A stretch of DNA of 64,000 nucleotides from CAZFDT01 sp964518335. GTDB taxonomy: Bacteria; Planctomycetota; Phycisphaerae; Phycisphaerales; Phycisphaeraceae. The position numbers and the translations under genes are program-made. Below are positions 36,552 through 44,418 of the stretch, in pieces. Below the pieces are notes generated by a model that was given only the letters and a program-made list of their open reading frames with translations, did not search any database and had not been told where the DNA came from. Position 1 is the stretch's first letter. Each line of letters opens with the position of its first letter. The stretch is from contig CAZFDT010000009.1 of NCBI GenBank assembly GCA_964518335.1, positions 1 to 64,000 of the forward strand. The letters run 5' to 3'.

Positions 36552-37311
36552 GCGATTGCTCAAATCGACGAAGGTTCAGCAGGCTCCGCACAACATACCA
36601 GCCGTGGAAGGCCGTCAGCAGCAGGCCGCGCGGGCTGGTGATCGCGCGGAACTTGAAGAGGTCGCGGTGAACAGTGCGCCACGTCTCGGCTACGAAGAAG
36701 CCCCACGAAAACCGCTCGCCCGCAGCGTGACGGCGCTCGCCCTCGGCCTGCAGGTAGCGGCGATGCTTGTCGATGAAGTCGCGCCAGCCTCGCATCCAGT
36801 AGTGCTTGACCGGATCGATCTCGCCTCGGCGGAATGTGTAGAGGTTGTCATCCACGACGTACTCGGTGTGGACGTAGGGCGTCGTGCCCATGCGGTCGCG
36901 ATGGACGATGGTGATCTTGCGGTTGTTGGGATTGCCCCACGCGGTGGTCGTCAGCGGTCGGCCGGCGAAGTAGAACTGCCACGGCAGGCGCACGCCCGAG
37001 ACGTTGGGCACGGTCTGCAGCACGTGTTCGATCTTCGCCAGCTCGTGGGTGGGGAAATCCTCGTCGGGGTCGATCGTGACGATCCACTCGTGCGAGGCGT
37101 GCCTGATGCCGTGCTGCCGCGGCAGGTTCGGATACAGCGGGCGCTCGTGCGTGAGGATGCGGGCGTTGAACTGTCGCGCGATGTCCAGCGACCCGTCGGT
37201 CGAGCCCAGATCGACGACGATCAGCTCCTTGACGAAATGGATGGACTGCAGCGCCTGCCGCAGGCGGTCGGCCTCGTTATAGACGACGACAACGGCGGTG
37301 AAATCGATCAT
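36544..37311 (-). CDS. Glycosyltransferase family 2 (WaaE/KdtX-like)
   Basis: A 255-residue GT2 enzyme with FTAVVVVYNEADRLRQALQS, LIVVDLGSTDGSLDIARQF and WIVTIDPDEDFPTHEL (the acidic metal site). The layout ending in FFVAETWRTVHRDLFKF resembles lipopolysaccharide-core WaaE-type transferases. The ATG at 37311 overlaps the stop of the upstream sulfotransferase (ATGA). An octamer copy lies in the ALQSIHF codons. Confidence 0.85.
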   Translation of the reverse strand: MIDFTAVVVVYNEADRLRQALQSIHFVKELIVVDLGSTDGSLDIARQFNARILTHERPLYPNLPRQHGIRHASHEWIVTIDPDEDFPTHELAKIEHVLQTVPNVSGVRLPWQFYFAGRPLTTTAWGNPNNRKITIVHRDRMGTTPYVHTEYVVDDNLYTFRRGEIDPVKHYWMRGWRDFIDKHRRYLQAEGERRHAAGERFSWGFFVAETWRTVHRDLFKFRAITSPRGLLLTAFHGWYVVRSLLNLRRFEQSHG

Positions 37312-38042
37312 GCGAAAAGCGATGCAATCCTCTGCGGGTCGCCGTGGACGGACTGCGACACGGCGGCGATCGCGTCCCATACGCGCGGGGCCTGCTCGGC
37401 GCGGAAGCGGGCCCGTTGCTGCTCATAGCTCTCGCCGACAGTCATGACCGCGTCGTTGTAGGCTTGCGAGATCTCCCGCACCTCGCCCCTGGTGACTTTC
37501 GCCGCGGCGTCGCGCACCCTGGCTTCGTCGAAGGGGTGGCCCACGTGATCGCACACGGCACGAAACGCCCGGGGCAGGTCGGCCTTGAGGTCCTCGTAGC
37601 GCAGCACGGTCTGCTTCGTCGCCGGGGCGTCGATCAGCCAGTGAGACAAGTGCAGCGCATACCGCATCGACCAGTGCGCGATGCGCAGCGAATGGTCGAT
37701 CGGCTCGCGATAGTAGCTGAGCTGCGAATAGACCGTGTCGATGGGATCGCGGTACAGATAGATCACGTTGCGGCAGCGCAACTGCAGGTCCATGTCGTGG
37801 TCGTGCAGCAGGAGGAAGTCGCGTCGGCCGGGATAATAGAACGTGCGCACGAGAAGCGGGCGCTCGAAATACCGCTCGACGATCATGCGTAGCCAATGAC
37901 TGCCGGTGCGCGGGAAGCTGACCAGGCAGAGGTTTTCCGGGTCCTTGAGCCAGCGTTTGGCGGCCCCGGTGTGCTGATAGGGGTCCGACGGCTTGAGTCG
38001 GTAGCCCATCTTCGCCAGCATGCGTCGGGTCAGTTTGCTCAT
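37308..38042 (-). CDS. Sulfotransferase
   Basis: A 244-residue member of the sulfotransferase-1-like family. The 5' PAPS loop is LCLVSFPRTGSHWLRMIVE, the 3' motif is NVIYLYRDPIDTVYSQLSYY, and YEDLKADLPRAFRAVCDHVG follows. It is the third sulfotransferase of the locus, coupled by ATGA overlaps on both sides. Confidence 0.87.
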   Translation of the reverse strand: MSKLTRRMLAKMGYRLKPSDPYQHTGAAKRWLKDPENLCLVSFPRTGSHWLRMIVERYFERPLLVRTFYYPGRRDFLLLHDHDMDLQLRCRNVIYLYRDPIDTVYSQLSYYREPIDHSLRIAHWSMRYALHLSHWLIDAPATKQTVLRYEDLKADLPRAFRAVCDHVGHPFDEARVRDAAAKVTRGEVREISQAYNDAVMTVGESYEQQRARFRAEQAPRVWDAIAAVSQSVHGDPQRIASLFA

Positions 38043-39589
38043 GCTTGCGTGGGCGTGGTGACGGTGAAATGCTCTTGCAGGCCGGGAGGCAACGCGAAAT
38101 CGGGGTCGCCGAAGACGATCAGGCCCACGCCCGTAAGCGGGTGGTGCGCGCTGGTGCGCTGCGTGTACGCGGGATAGACCAGCGCATAGGCGTGGCGAGG
38201 ATCGAGATCGGGTGCGATCGTCTCGATGGCGCACACCTGATCCTCGCTCTGGTCGAAGCGGAAGTCGGGCCGGTCGGGCACGCGGAAGTCGTCGATGAGG
38301 ATGTAACCGCGGTCGAGGGTTTTCGTGAGGAACGCGATTTCGTCCTTGAGCGGCCAGCGGAACCCGTAGCCGTGGGCGTCGAGCCAGAACAGATTGGTCT
38401 GTCGGCGAAGCTGCGGCTGCTCGTCGAAGAGTCGGTGCAGGAACTGGGGCGAGGGTTCGTGGAACACCTTCGCCTGCGGGTAAGGCGCCAGGCGGTCGGA
38501 GGCGATGGCGAAGGAGCCATCATCGGCCTCGCAGGAGAAGAGCTGCAGGTGCGCGAAGGTGCGAGCGACATAGGCGGCGGTGCTGCCGACGTTGCACCCG
38601 GTCTCGATGAACGCCTGCGACCGCGAGGCGAGGTGCGCCGCCAACTGCAGCAGATAAGCGTCGCCGTGGAACCCGGCATCGACGGTGATGGTCTTGCGCT
38701 CCTGTCGCGTGGCCCGTCGTTGGGCGCGAAGGCGCAAGCGCTCGGCCTTGCGCTGCTGGTGCTGCGCGTCCGACGCGGGCGAGAGCCTGCGCTTCAGACG
38801 CGCAAGCAGCCCCGGCGCCGCGGCCTGTTGCGCCCGAGCCGCACGGCGGGCGCGGCGATTGCTCCGCCCGGCGTCACGCTGCTGGGCAGTCTGCACGCCG
38901 TGGTCCAGCGGATGCGGCGTCCACGTGCGCGGCACATCGTTGTTGGCGGCGGCGATCACCGGCACATCCGCCGCATCGCGGCAGAAAAACAGGTTCGAGC
39001 TGATCTGCCGGGCCTTGGTGTAGCCCTTGTCCGTCATGAACGATTCGAGCTGGCGGGCGCGATCGTCGTCGAGCGCCTCGATCACGAACACGCGCGGCCG
39101 GTACTTGCCGAAATCCAGGCCACGCAACACCGCCAGCTCATGGCCTTCCACGTCAATCGACACCACGTCGATCGGCGTCGGAGCGCCGGCCTGATCGAGG
39201 ATCGTCGTGAGCGTGCGCATCGGCACGCGCTGCACCTCGAACCCGGTGAAGTAGGGAGCGTACTTTTCCTTCCAGGTCGATTCGAGGTGGCGTTCGAGCG
39301 TGGAGAGCGTGCCGCGCGAGTTGGCGTAGAACTCGACGGCGTCGTCGTCGTGGTCGCTCACGGCGGCGTGGACACAGGTGCTGCCGGGCCGGTTCTGCTG
39401 CACGAGCTTGAAATAGGCCTCGTGCGGCTCGACGCAGACACCTTTCCACCCGGCGAGTTCGAAGCTGTAGCAGTTGGACAGGCGCAGCCCGTCGAGGGCG
39501 CCGACCTCGGCGAAGTAGCCGCGCTCGTCGCTGCCGAACAGTGCCCAGAGCACTGCGTCTTCGCCGTCCTGGCTGTAGTAGGTGGGCAT
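38039..39589 (-). CDS. Two-domain protein: FkbM methyltransferase plus a second class I methyltransferase-like domain
   Basis: A 516-residue fusion. N-terminal domain (about 1-225): TYYSQDGEDAVLWALFGS, YFAEVGALDGLRLSNCYSF, GVCVEPHEAYF and VVSIDVEGHELAVLRGLDF, an FkbM enzyme. The linker (about 245-310) is Arg/Ala/Gln-rich. The C-terminal domain contains AFIETGCNVGSTAAYVARTF and NLFWLDAHGYGFRW, a Rossmann methyltransferase-like fold with a DAH motif. It probably methylates two positions of the glycan or forms a scaffold; the second domain could be inactive. The ATG at 39589 follows the upstream stop by four bases. Confidence 0.78.
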   Translation of the reverse strand: MPTYYSQDGEDAVLWALFGSDERGYFAEVGALDGLRLSNCYSFELAGWKGVCVEPHEAYFKLVQQNRPGSTCVHAAVSDHDDDAVEFYANSRGTLSTLERHLESTWKEKYAPYFTGFEVQRVPMRTLTTILDQAGAPTPIDVVSIDVEGHELAVLRGLDFGKYRPRVFVIEALDDDRARQLESFMTDKGYTKARQISSNLFFCRDAADVPVIAAANNDVPRTWTPHPLDHGVQTAQQRDAGRSNRRARRAARAQQAAAPGLLARLKRRLSPASDAQHQQRKAERLRLRAQRRATRQERKTITVDAGFHGDAYLLQLAAHLASRSQAFIETGCNVGSTAAYVARTFAHLQLFSCEADDGSFAIASDRLAPYPQAKVFHEPSPQFLHRLFDEQPQLRRQTNLFWLDAHGYGFRWPLKDEIAFLTKTLDRGYILIDDFRVPDRPDFRFDQSEDQVCAIETIAPDLDPRHAYALVYPAYTQRTSAHHPLTGVGLIVFGDPDFALPPGLQEHFTVTTPTQA

Positions 39590-39593
39590 GGTG

Positions 39594-40853
39594 TTATGGC
39601 TGAGCGACCCGCCACGCGGGCCGCGCCCGCAGGTAGCCGAGTTGGCCCACCGGCGGGGCCACGCCGTCATGGGCGACCGTGGTGATCTCCAGTTTCGCAC
39701 AGCGGTCGAGCTTGTCCACCCCCCGGCCGCCGCTGCGCACGCCAATCGTGATGTAGTACGTGCCCGGCGTCAACACCGTGCCGTCGAACGTCGCGTCGAG
39801 CACCAGCGGGCGGTCGGGCGACCCGTCGAAGAGAGCCTTGACGTCCTCGCTCACGTCATTGGTGATGCGCGTCTCGTCGGCGGCGTTGATGCCGATCAGC
39901 AGCGACAAGTCCGGCTCGGCGTGCGTGCAGCGCAACGTCGTGCGAACAGTGAACGGCTCGCCGAAACGCAGCGTCGTCGCCCGCTCCCCGCCGGCGCCCA
40001 GCACCTGGCACGCCACGATCCGCACGCGTTCGCCCAGCCCCGCCAGCACGCGCGGGCGCGTCGCCAGATCGCCCGGCTCGGCGTCGCCTTCCACGCCCGC
40101 CCCCCCGGTGATGCGCAGGTACTCCTCCACCACATCCGCCGGCTTGCCGTCACGCACCATCTTCCCATGGTCGAACAGCACCACCCGACTGCACAGCTTC
40201 TGCACCGCCACCATGCTGTGACTGACGAACAGCACCGTCCGCCCCTCGCCCGCCACGTCGCTCATCTTGCCAATGCACTTCTTCTGAAACCCCGCGTCGC
40301 CGACGCTGAGCACCTCATCGACGATCAGCACGTCCGGCTCCAGGTGCGCCGCCACCGCGAACGCCAGCCGCGTGTACATGCCCGTCGAGTAACGCTTCAC
40401 CGGCGTGTCGATGAAGTCGGCCAGCTCGGCGAAGGCGACGATCGCGTCGAACTTGCGGGCGATCTCGCGGCGGCTCATGCCCAGGATCGACCCGTTGAGG
40501 AACACGTTCTCGCGCCCGGTCAGGTCGTGGTGAAACCCGGTGCCCACTTCCAGCAGCGACGCCACGCGGCCGCGGATTCGCACCTCCCCGGTGGTCGGGG
40601 CGGTGATGCGGCTGAGGATTTTCAGCAGCGTGCTCTTGCCCGCGCCGTTGTGGCCGATGATGCCCAACACCTGTCCCTGCGGCACATCCAGGTCCAGCTC
40701 GCGCAGCGCCCAGACGTGCGTCTTGCGCTCGGCGTCAGGCGACTTGCCACTGAGCAGCGCCTTGACGCGCCTGCGCAGCCCACCCTGAAACGTCACCGTC
40801 TCGCCGAGGCGGTAACGTTTGCCGAGGTTGTGGATGGTGATGGCGGGAGGCAT
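39594..40853 (-). CDS. Polysaccharide ABC exporter, ATP-binding subunit (Wzt-like)
   Basis: A 419-residue ATPase. Walker A is GIIGHNGAGKSTLLKILS, the signature KRYSTGMYTRLAFAVAAHLE, and Walker B VLIVDEVLSVGD. After the ABC domain (about 1-255) comes a beta-sandwich of about 150 residues like the Wzt carbohydrate-binding domain, which in O-antigen exporters recognises the finished chain end. With the permease upstream it forms the exporter of the locus. The chain-end recognition fits the methyl- and sulfotransferases here, which could cap the chain. Confidence 0.9.
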   Translation of the reverse strand: MPPAITIHNLGKRYRLGETVTFQGGLRRRVKALLSGKSPDAERKTHVWALRELDLDVPQGQVLGIIGHNGAGKSTLLKILSRITAPTTGEVRIRGRVASLLEVGTGFHHDLTGRENVFLNGSILGMSRREIARKFDAIVAFAELADFIDTPVKRYSTGMYTRLAFAVAAHLEPDVLIVDEVLSVGDAGFQKKCIGKMSDVAGEGRTVLFVSHSMVAVQKLCSRVVLFDHGKMVRDGKPADVVEEYLRITGGAGVEGDAEPGDLATRPRVLAGLGERVRIVACQVLGAGGERATTLRFGEPFTVRTTLRCTHAEPDLSLLIGINAADETRITNDVSEDVKALFDGSPDRPLVLDATFDGTVLTPGTYYITIGVRSGGRGVDKLDRCAKLEITTVAHDGVAPPVGQLGYLRARPAWRVAQP

Positions 40854-40872
40854 GGGCAGGGCCTAGGGGGAA

Positions 40873-40928
40873 AGGGCCTGGGGCCTAGCAGACGCTGCAG
40901 AGTTGTTCTCTGCCAGGCCCTAGGCCCT
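40873..40928. repeat. Inverted repeat between ABC exporter genes
   Basis: Arms 40873-40892 and 40909-40928 start AGGGCCTGGGGCC and match 18 of 20, around a 16-base loop. A partial extra copy, GGGCCTAGGGGG, precedes it. It fills the gap between the permease and ATPase genes, where it may stabilise or attenuate the polycistronic message. Confidence 0.7.
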
Positions 40929-40948
40929 AATCCCTCACCCCTTGTTCT

Positions 40949-41866
40949 CTATATCACATCCGCGAAGCGCGGCTCCATCCAGCGGAAGAAGAGGTAGCCG
41001 CTGACGAGCAGCACGACGGCGGCGGCGACCGACACGGCGGCCTGTTGCGGGTCCAGATGGCCCTTGCCGAAAAGGGCCCAGCGAAAGCCGTTGATCACCG
41101 TGACCATCGGGTTGATCGCGTACACGAGCTGCCACTCGGCGGGAACGTTGATGCTGCGAAAGCCCACGGGCGACAGCAGCATGCCGAAGCCGGTGATGTA
41201 GCCCACGAGCTGGCGCACGTCGCGGTACATCACGTTGACGGCGCTGAGCCAGTACCCGACGCCGGCGGCGGTCATCATCGCCAGCACAATGAACGCCGGC
41301 AGCACGACGACACCCCACGTCGGCACGGCGCGGTACCACGCCAGGACGACGGTCAGCACGATCGACCCGAAGAGGAACTCGATGAGGGCGACGACGACGC
41401 CGGCGGTGGGGATGATGATGCGCGGGAAATAGGTCTTGGTGATCAGGCGGGTGTTGCTGACCATGGAGTTGGCGGCGTTGACGAGGCCGACCGAAAACAG
41501 CGTCCAGGGCACGACACCGGCGAGCACCATCACACCATAGGGAACCTGCAGTTCGCCCCCGGGCATCTTCGCCAGGCGGTTGAACAGGAGGGTGAGCAGC
41601 ACCGCGGTCATGATCGGCCGGGCGAACGCCCAGAAGATGCCGCCAAAGCTCTGCTTGTACCGCGCCAGCACCGTCCGGCTGGCCAGCGTCCAGAACAGCT
41701 CGCGGAACTGCCAGACCTCGCGCAGGTTCATCACCGGAGGCGACCCGGCGCGGATCACCACCTCGCGGTTGTGTGCCGAGTCCGACTCGCTCAAGCGGCT
41801 TTGGCCCACGGAACCGGATTGTCCTATCGCCTCGTCCATGCGCAGACCCGCCAATGTAACCGACAT
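40949..41866 (-). CDS. Polysaccharide ABC exporter, permease subunit (Wzm-like, ABC-2)
   Basis: A 305-residue ABC-2 permease. A cytoplasmic N-terminus of about 75 residues leads to TVLARYKQSFGGIFWAFARP, then about six helices, with the conserved AINPMVTVINGFRWALFGKG near the C-terminus. It partners the Wzt-like ATPase to move a lipid-linked polysaccharide to the periplasm. The start is uncertain; ATG at 41839 is an alternative. Confidence 0.9.
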   Translation of the reverse strand: MSVTLAGLRMDEAIGQSGSVGQSRLSESDSAHNREVVIRAGSPPVMNLREVWQFRELFWTLASRTVLARYKQSFGGIFWAFARPIMTAVLLTLLFNRLAKMPGGELQVPYGVMVLAGVVPWTLFSVGLVNAANSMVSNTRLITKTYFPRIIIPTAGVVVALIEFLFGSIVLTVVLAWYRAVPTWGVVVLPAFIVLAMMTAAGVGYWLSAVNVMYRDVRQLVGYITGFGMLLSPVGFRSINVPAEWQLVYAINPMVTVINGFRWALFGKGHLDPQQAAVSVAAAVVLLVSGYLFFRWMEPRFADVI

Positions 41867-41873
41867 TCCACGA

Positions 41874-42785
41874 TCAAGCCCAGTAGCCCTTATGCATGCT
41901 GCAGCGGCGACACACCGCCACGCCCAGGCCGCGATGCCAGCGACCCAGCCGATAGCCCACCCACTTGGCCCCCGCCTCGGCGACGGCGCGCGGCAGCGAA
42001 GCCACGCGGCCGTTGCTCACCAGCCATCGCATCTGGCCGACGACAAAACGCAGCCCCGTGCCGCCGCCGGGCGCCGCGCCCAGGTCCTGACGGTGGCGGG
42101 CCATGAACACGCCGATGTCGAAGTAGCGCCGCATGTGCTGGCCCAGCGTGTAATCGTGGCTGTGCCACACCAGCGCTTCGGGCACATAGGCCACCGCGTG
42201 GCCGGCACGCAACAGGCGGGCGCACAGCAGCATGTCCTCGTTCATGATGATGTGGTCGGCGAAACGTCCGACGGCCTCGAAGGCGTCGCGCCGCACCGCC
42301 GCCGCGGCATTGGACAGCATGAATGCCCGCACGCCCAACGTCGCCACGTCGGCCTGCCGGCGCAGCACGACGCCGCGGCCCGGCGGATAGTTGAACAGCC
42401 GCAGGTACGCCTCTGTCGCCGGCCCGCCGGGGGCAACCGCCTGACGCGCAAACGCCGCGGCGGCCTCACCGGTGGCCAGCGGCGCGGTCAGCCGCTCCAG
42501 GAACCGGTCGTCGGCAGGCATCACATCCTGCGTCAGAAAGACCAGCACGTCGCCTGCCGCCGCCGCCGCCGCACGATTGCGAGTCCCGCCGTGGTCGAAC
42601 GCCTCGCGAGGGATCGTGATGAGCGTGGCCCCGGCCTCCTGGGCGACGGCCGTCGTGCGATCGGTCGAAGACGAATCGATCACGAGGACCTGCCCGGGAG
42701 GCTGGGTCTGGCGCTGCAGGGCGGCGAGCAAGCCAGGCAGGTGGGCCTGGGCATGGAGCGTGGGGATGATGACCGATACGGTCAT
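41874..42785 (-). CDS. Glycosyltransferase family 2 (rhamnosyltransferase-like)
   Basis: A 303-residue GT2 enzyme: VSVIIPTLHAQAHLPGLLAA, VLVIDSSSTDRTTAVAQEAG, FDHGGTRNRAAAAAAGDVLV, FLTQDVMPADDRF and IIMNEDMLLCARLLRAGHAV. The FxHGGTRN and FLTQD pattern is that of rhamnosyltransferases of O-antigen clusters. It ends eight bases before the permease start and is divergent from the WbaP gene. Confidence 0.88.
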   Translation of the reverse strand: MTVSVIIPTLHAQAHLPGLLAALQRQTQPPGQVLVIDSSSTDRTTAVAQEAGATLITIPREAFDHGGTRNRAAAAAAGDVLVFLTQDVMPADDRFLERLTAPLATGEAAAAFARQAVAPGGPATEAYLRLFNYPPGRGVVLRRQADVATLGVRAFMLSNAAAAVRRDAFEAVGRFADHIIMNEDMLLCARLLRAGHAVAYVPEALVWHSHDYTLGQHMRRYFDIGVFMARHRQDLGAAPGGGTGLRFVVGQMRWLVSNGRVASLPRAVAEAGAKWVGYRLGRWHRGLGVAVCRRCSMHKGYWA

Positions 42786-42897
42786 GGCCCCAGTTTAGTG
42801 GCGTTAGCCGCTTGTCAAGTTCTTGCTACCGCTTGGGGGCGTGTAGGGTTATGCTATGGCGTCGGCAAGAGGCGACTCGGCAGCGGGGTAACGAAGC

Positions 42898-44418
42898 ATG
42901 ACCGACTCACGGGCAGGGGAACAATCCGCGGCGGCGAGTGCGACGGTTGGCGACGTGATCGCGCCGGTGAAGATCGCCGGCCGCTTCGAGCCGACGGTCG
43001 TCGCCCAGCCGCTGGCGGTGCGCACGCGCCCGATGGCGTGCGTGTCGGTGCTGCTGCTGTCGGACCTGCTGACGCTGGCCGCGGCGGGCGCGATCGCCAT
43101 TTACGGGCGATGGTGGCTGGGCGGGCTGTATCACCCGATCGAGTACCTGATCCACTGGCCGCTGGTGGGCATCTTTGTGGCGGCCTACGCCTGCTGCAAG
43201 CTCTACCCGAATCTGCCGCTGTCGCCGGCGGGCGAACTGCGGCAACTGTCGATTGTCACGAGCCTGATTTTCCTGGGGCTGGGCACGATGACGTTTCTGT
43301 CGCAGACGGGCATCGAATACAGCCGCGGCGTGCTGGTGATCGCGTGGGCGTCGTCGCTGGTGCTGGTGCCGATGGGTCGGGCGGTGGTGAGGACGGCGTT
43401 GTCATCGCGGCCGTGGTGGGGGTATCCCGTGGTGGTGCTGGGCGCGGGCAGAACGGCGGCGAAGGTGATTCGCCTGCTGCAGCGCCAACCCGAGCTGGGG
43501 CTCAAGCCTGTGGCGGTGCTCGATGACGACGCGCACGGCGCGCCGCGCGAGTTGCTGGGCGTGCCGGTGGTGGGCAGTCTCGATCTGATCGAGGAGCTGG
43601 GCCGCAAGCACGCCGTGCCCTACGCCCTGCTGGCTCAGAGCGACATCGCGCCGTCGCGGCTGGACGAGCTGACCGATCGCTTCGACCGCATCTTCAGTCA
43701 TCTGGCGGTGATCCCGCCGCTCAATCGCTTTTCGAGCCTGTGGGTGTCGCCGGTGGATTTTGGCGGCGTCCTGGGCCTGGAAGTGCGCCATCGCCTGATG
43801 GACCCGGGGCGCATGATGCTCAAGCGGCTGGTCGATGTGGGGCTGGTGTGGTTGTTCTCGCCGATCCTGTTTCCGCTGATCGGGCTGATCGCGCTGCTGA
43901 TCAAGCTCGACTCGAAGGGCCCGGCGTTCTACAGCCAGCTTCGCATCGGCGAAGGCGGGCAGAAGTTCAAGGTGTGGAAGTTCCGCACGATGCACCGCTC
44001 GGCGGACAAGATTCTGCGGCGGTTCCTGCGCCAGCACCCGGAGCTGCGCGCCGAGTGGGAGCAGACGCACAAGCTCAAGGACGACCCGCGGATCACCCGC
44101 ATGGGCTGGCTCCTGCGCCGCACGAGCCTCGACGAACTGCCCCAGTTGTGGAACGTGGTGCTCAACCAGATGAGCCTCGTCGGCCCGCGCCCCATCGTCG
44201 ATGACGAGGTCAAGCATTACGGCCGCGAGTTCGAGCTGTTCAAGAAAACCAAGCCCGGCATCACCGGACTGTGGCAGGTCTCCGGCCGCAACAATCTCAG
44301 TTACGCCGAGCGCGTCGCGCTCGACGTGTATTACGTGCGAAACTGGTCAGTCTGGCTCGACCTGTATCTGCTCAGCCGCACGGTCTTCGCCGTGCTCTTC
44401 TGCCGCGGCGCGTACTAA
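42898..44418 (+). CDS. wbaP: Undecaprenyl-phosphate sugar phosphotransferase (WbaP-like)
   Basis: A 506-residue polyprenyl glycosylphosphotransferase, the enzyme that starts glycan synthesis by loading the first sugar-phosphate on undecaprenyl phosphate. Four N-terminal helices and a Rossmann-like CoA-binding-type domain (YPVVVLGAGRTAAKVIRLLQ) come first. The catalytic C-terminal domain follows: MLKRLVDVGLVWLFSPILFP, KFKVWKFRTMHRSADK, RRTSLDELPQLWNVVLNQMS, LVGPRPIVDDEVKHYG and KPGITGLWQVSGRNNLSYAE. Length and architecture fit WbaP (galactose-1-phosphate) rather than the short PglC form. It makes the locus a lipid-linked, ABC-exported polysaccharide system. Its 3' end overlaps the convergent gene by 72 bases. 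Confidence 0.92.
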   Translation: MTDSRAGEQSAAASATVGDVIAPVKIAGRFEPTVVAQPLAVRTRPMACVSVLLLSDLLTLAAAGAIAIYGRWWLGGLYHPIEYLIHWPLVGIFVAAYACCKLYPNLPLSPAGELRQLSIVTSLIFLGLGTMTFLSQTGIEYSRGVLVIAWASSLVLVPMGRAVVRTALSSRPWWGYPVVVLGAGRTAAKVIRLLQRQPELGLKPVAVLDDDAHGAPRELLGVPVVGSLDLIEELGRKHAVPYALLAQSDIAPSRLDELTDRFDRIFSHLAVIPPLNRFSSLWVSPVDFGGVLGLEVRHRLMDPGRMMLKRLVDVGLVWLFSPILFPLIGLIALLIKLDSKGPAFYSQLRIGEGGQKFKVWKFRTMHRSADKILRRFLRQHPELRAEWEQTHKLKDDPRITRMGWLLRRTSLDELPQLWNVVLNQMSLVGPRPIVDDEVKHYGREFELFKKTKPGITGLWQVSGRNNLSYAERVALDVYYVRNWSVWLDLYLLSRTVFAVLFCRGAY

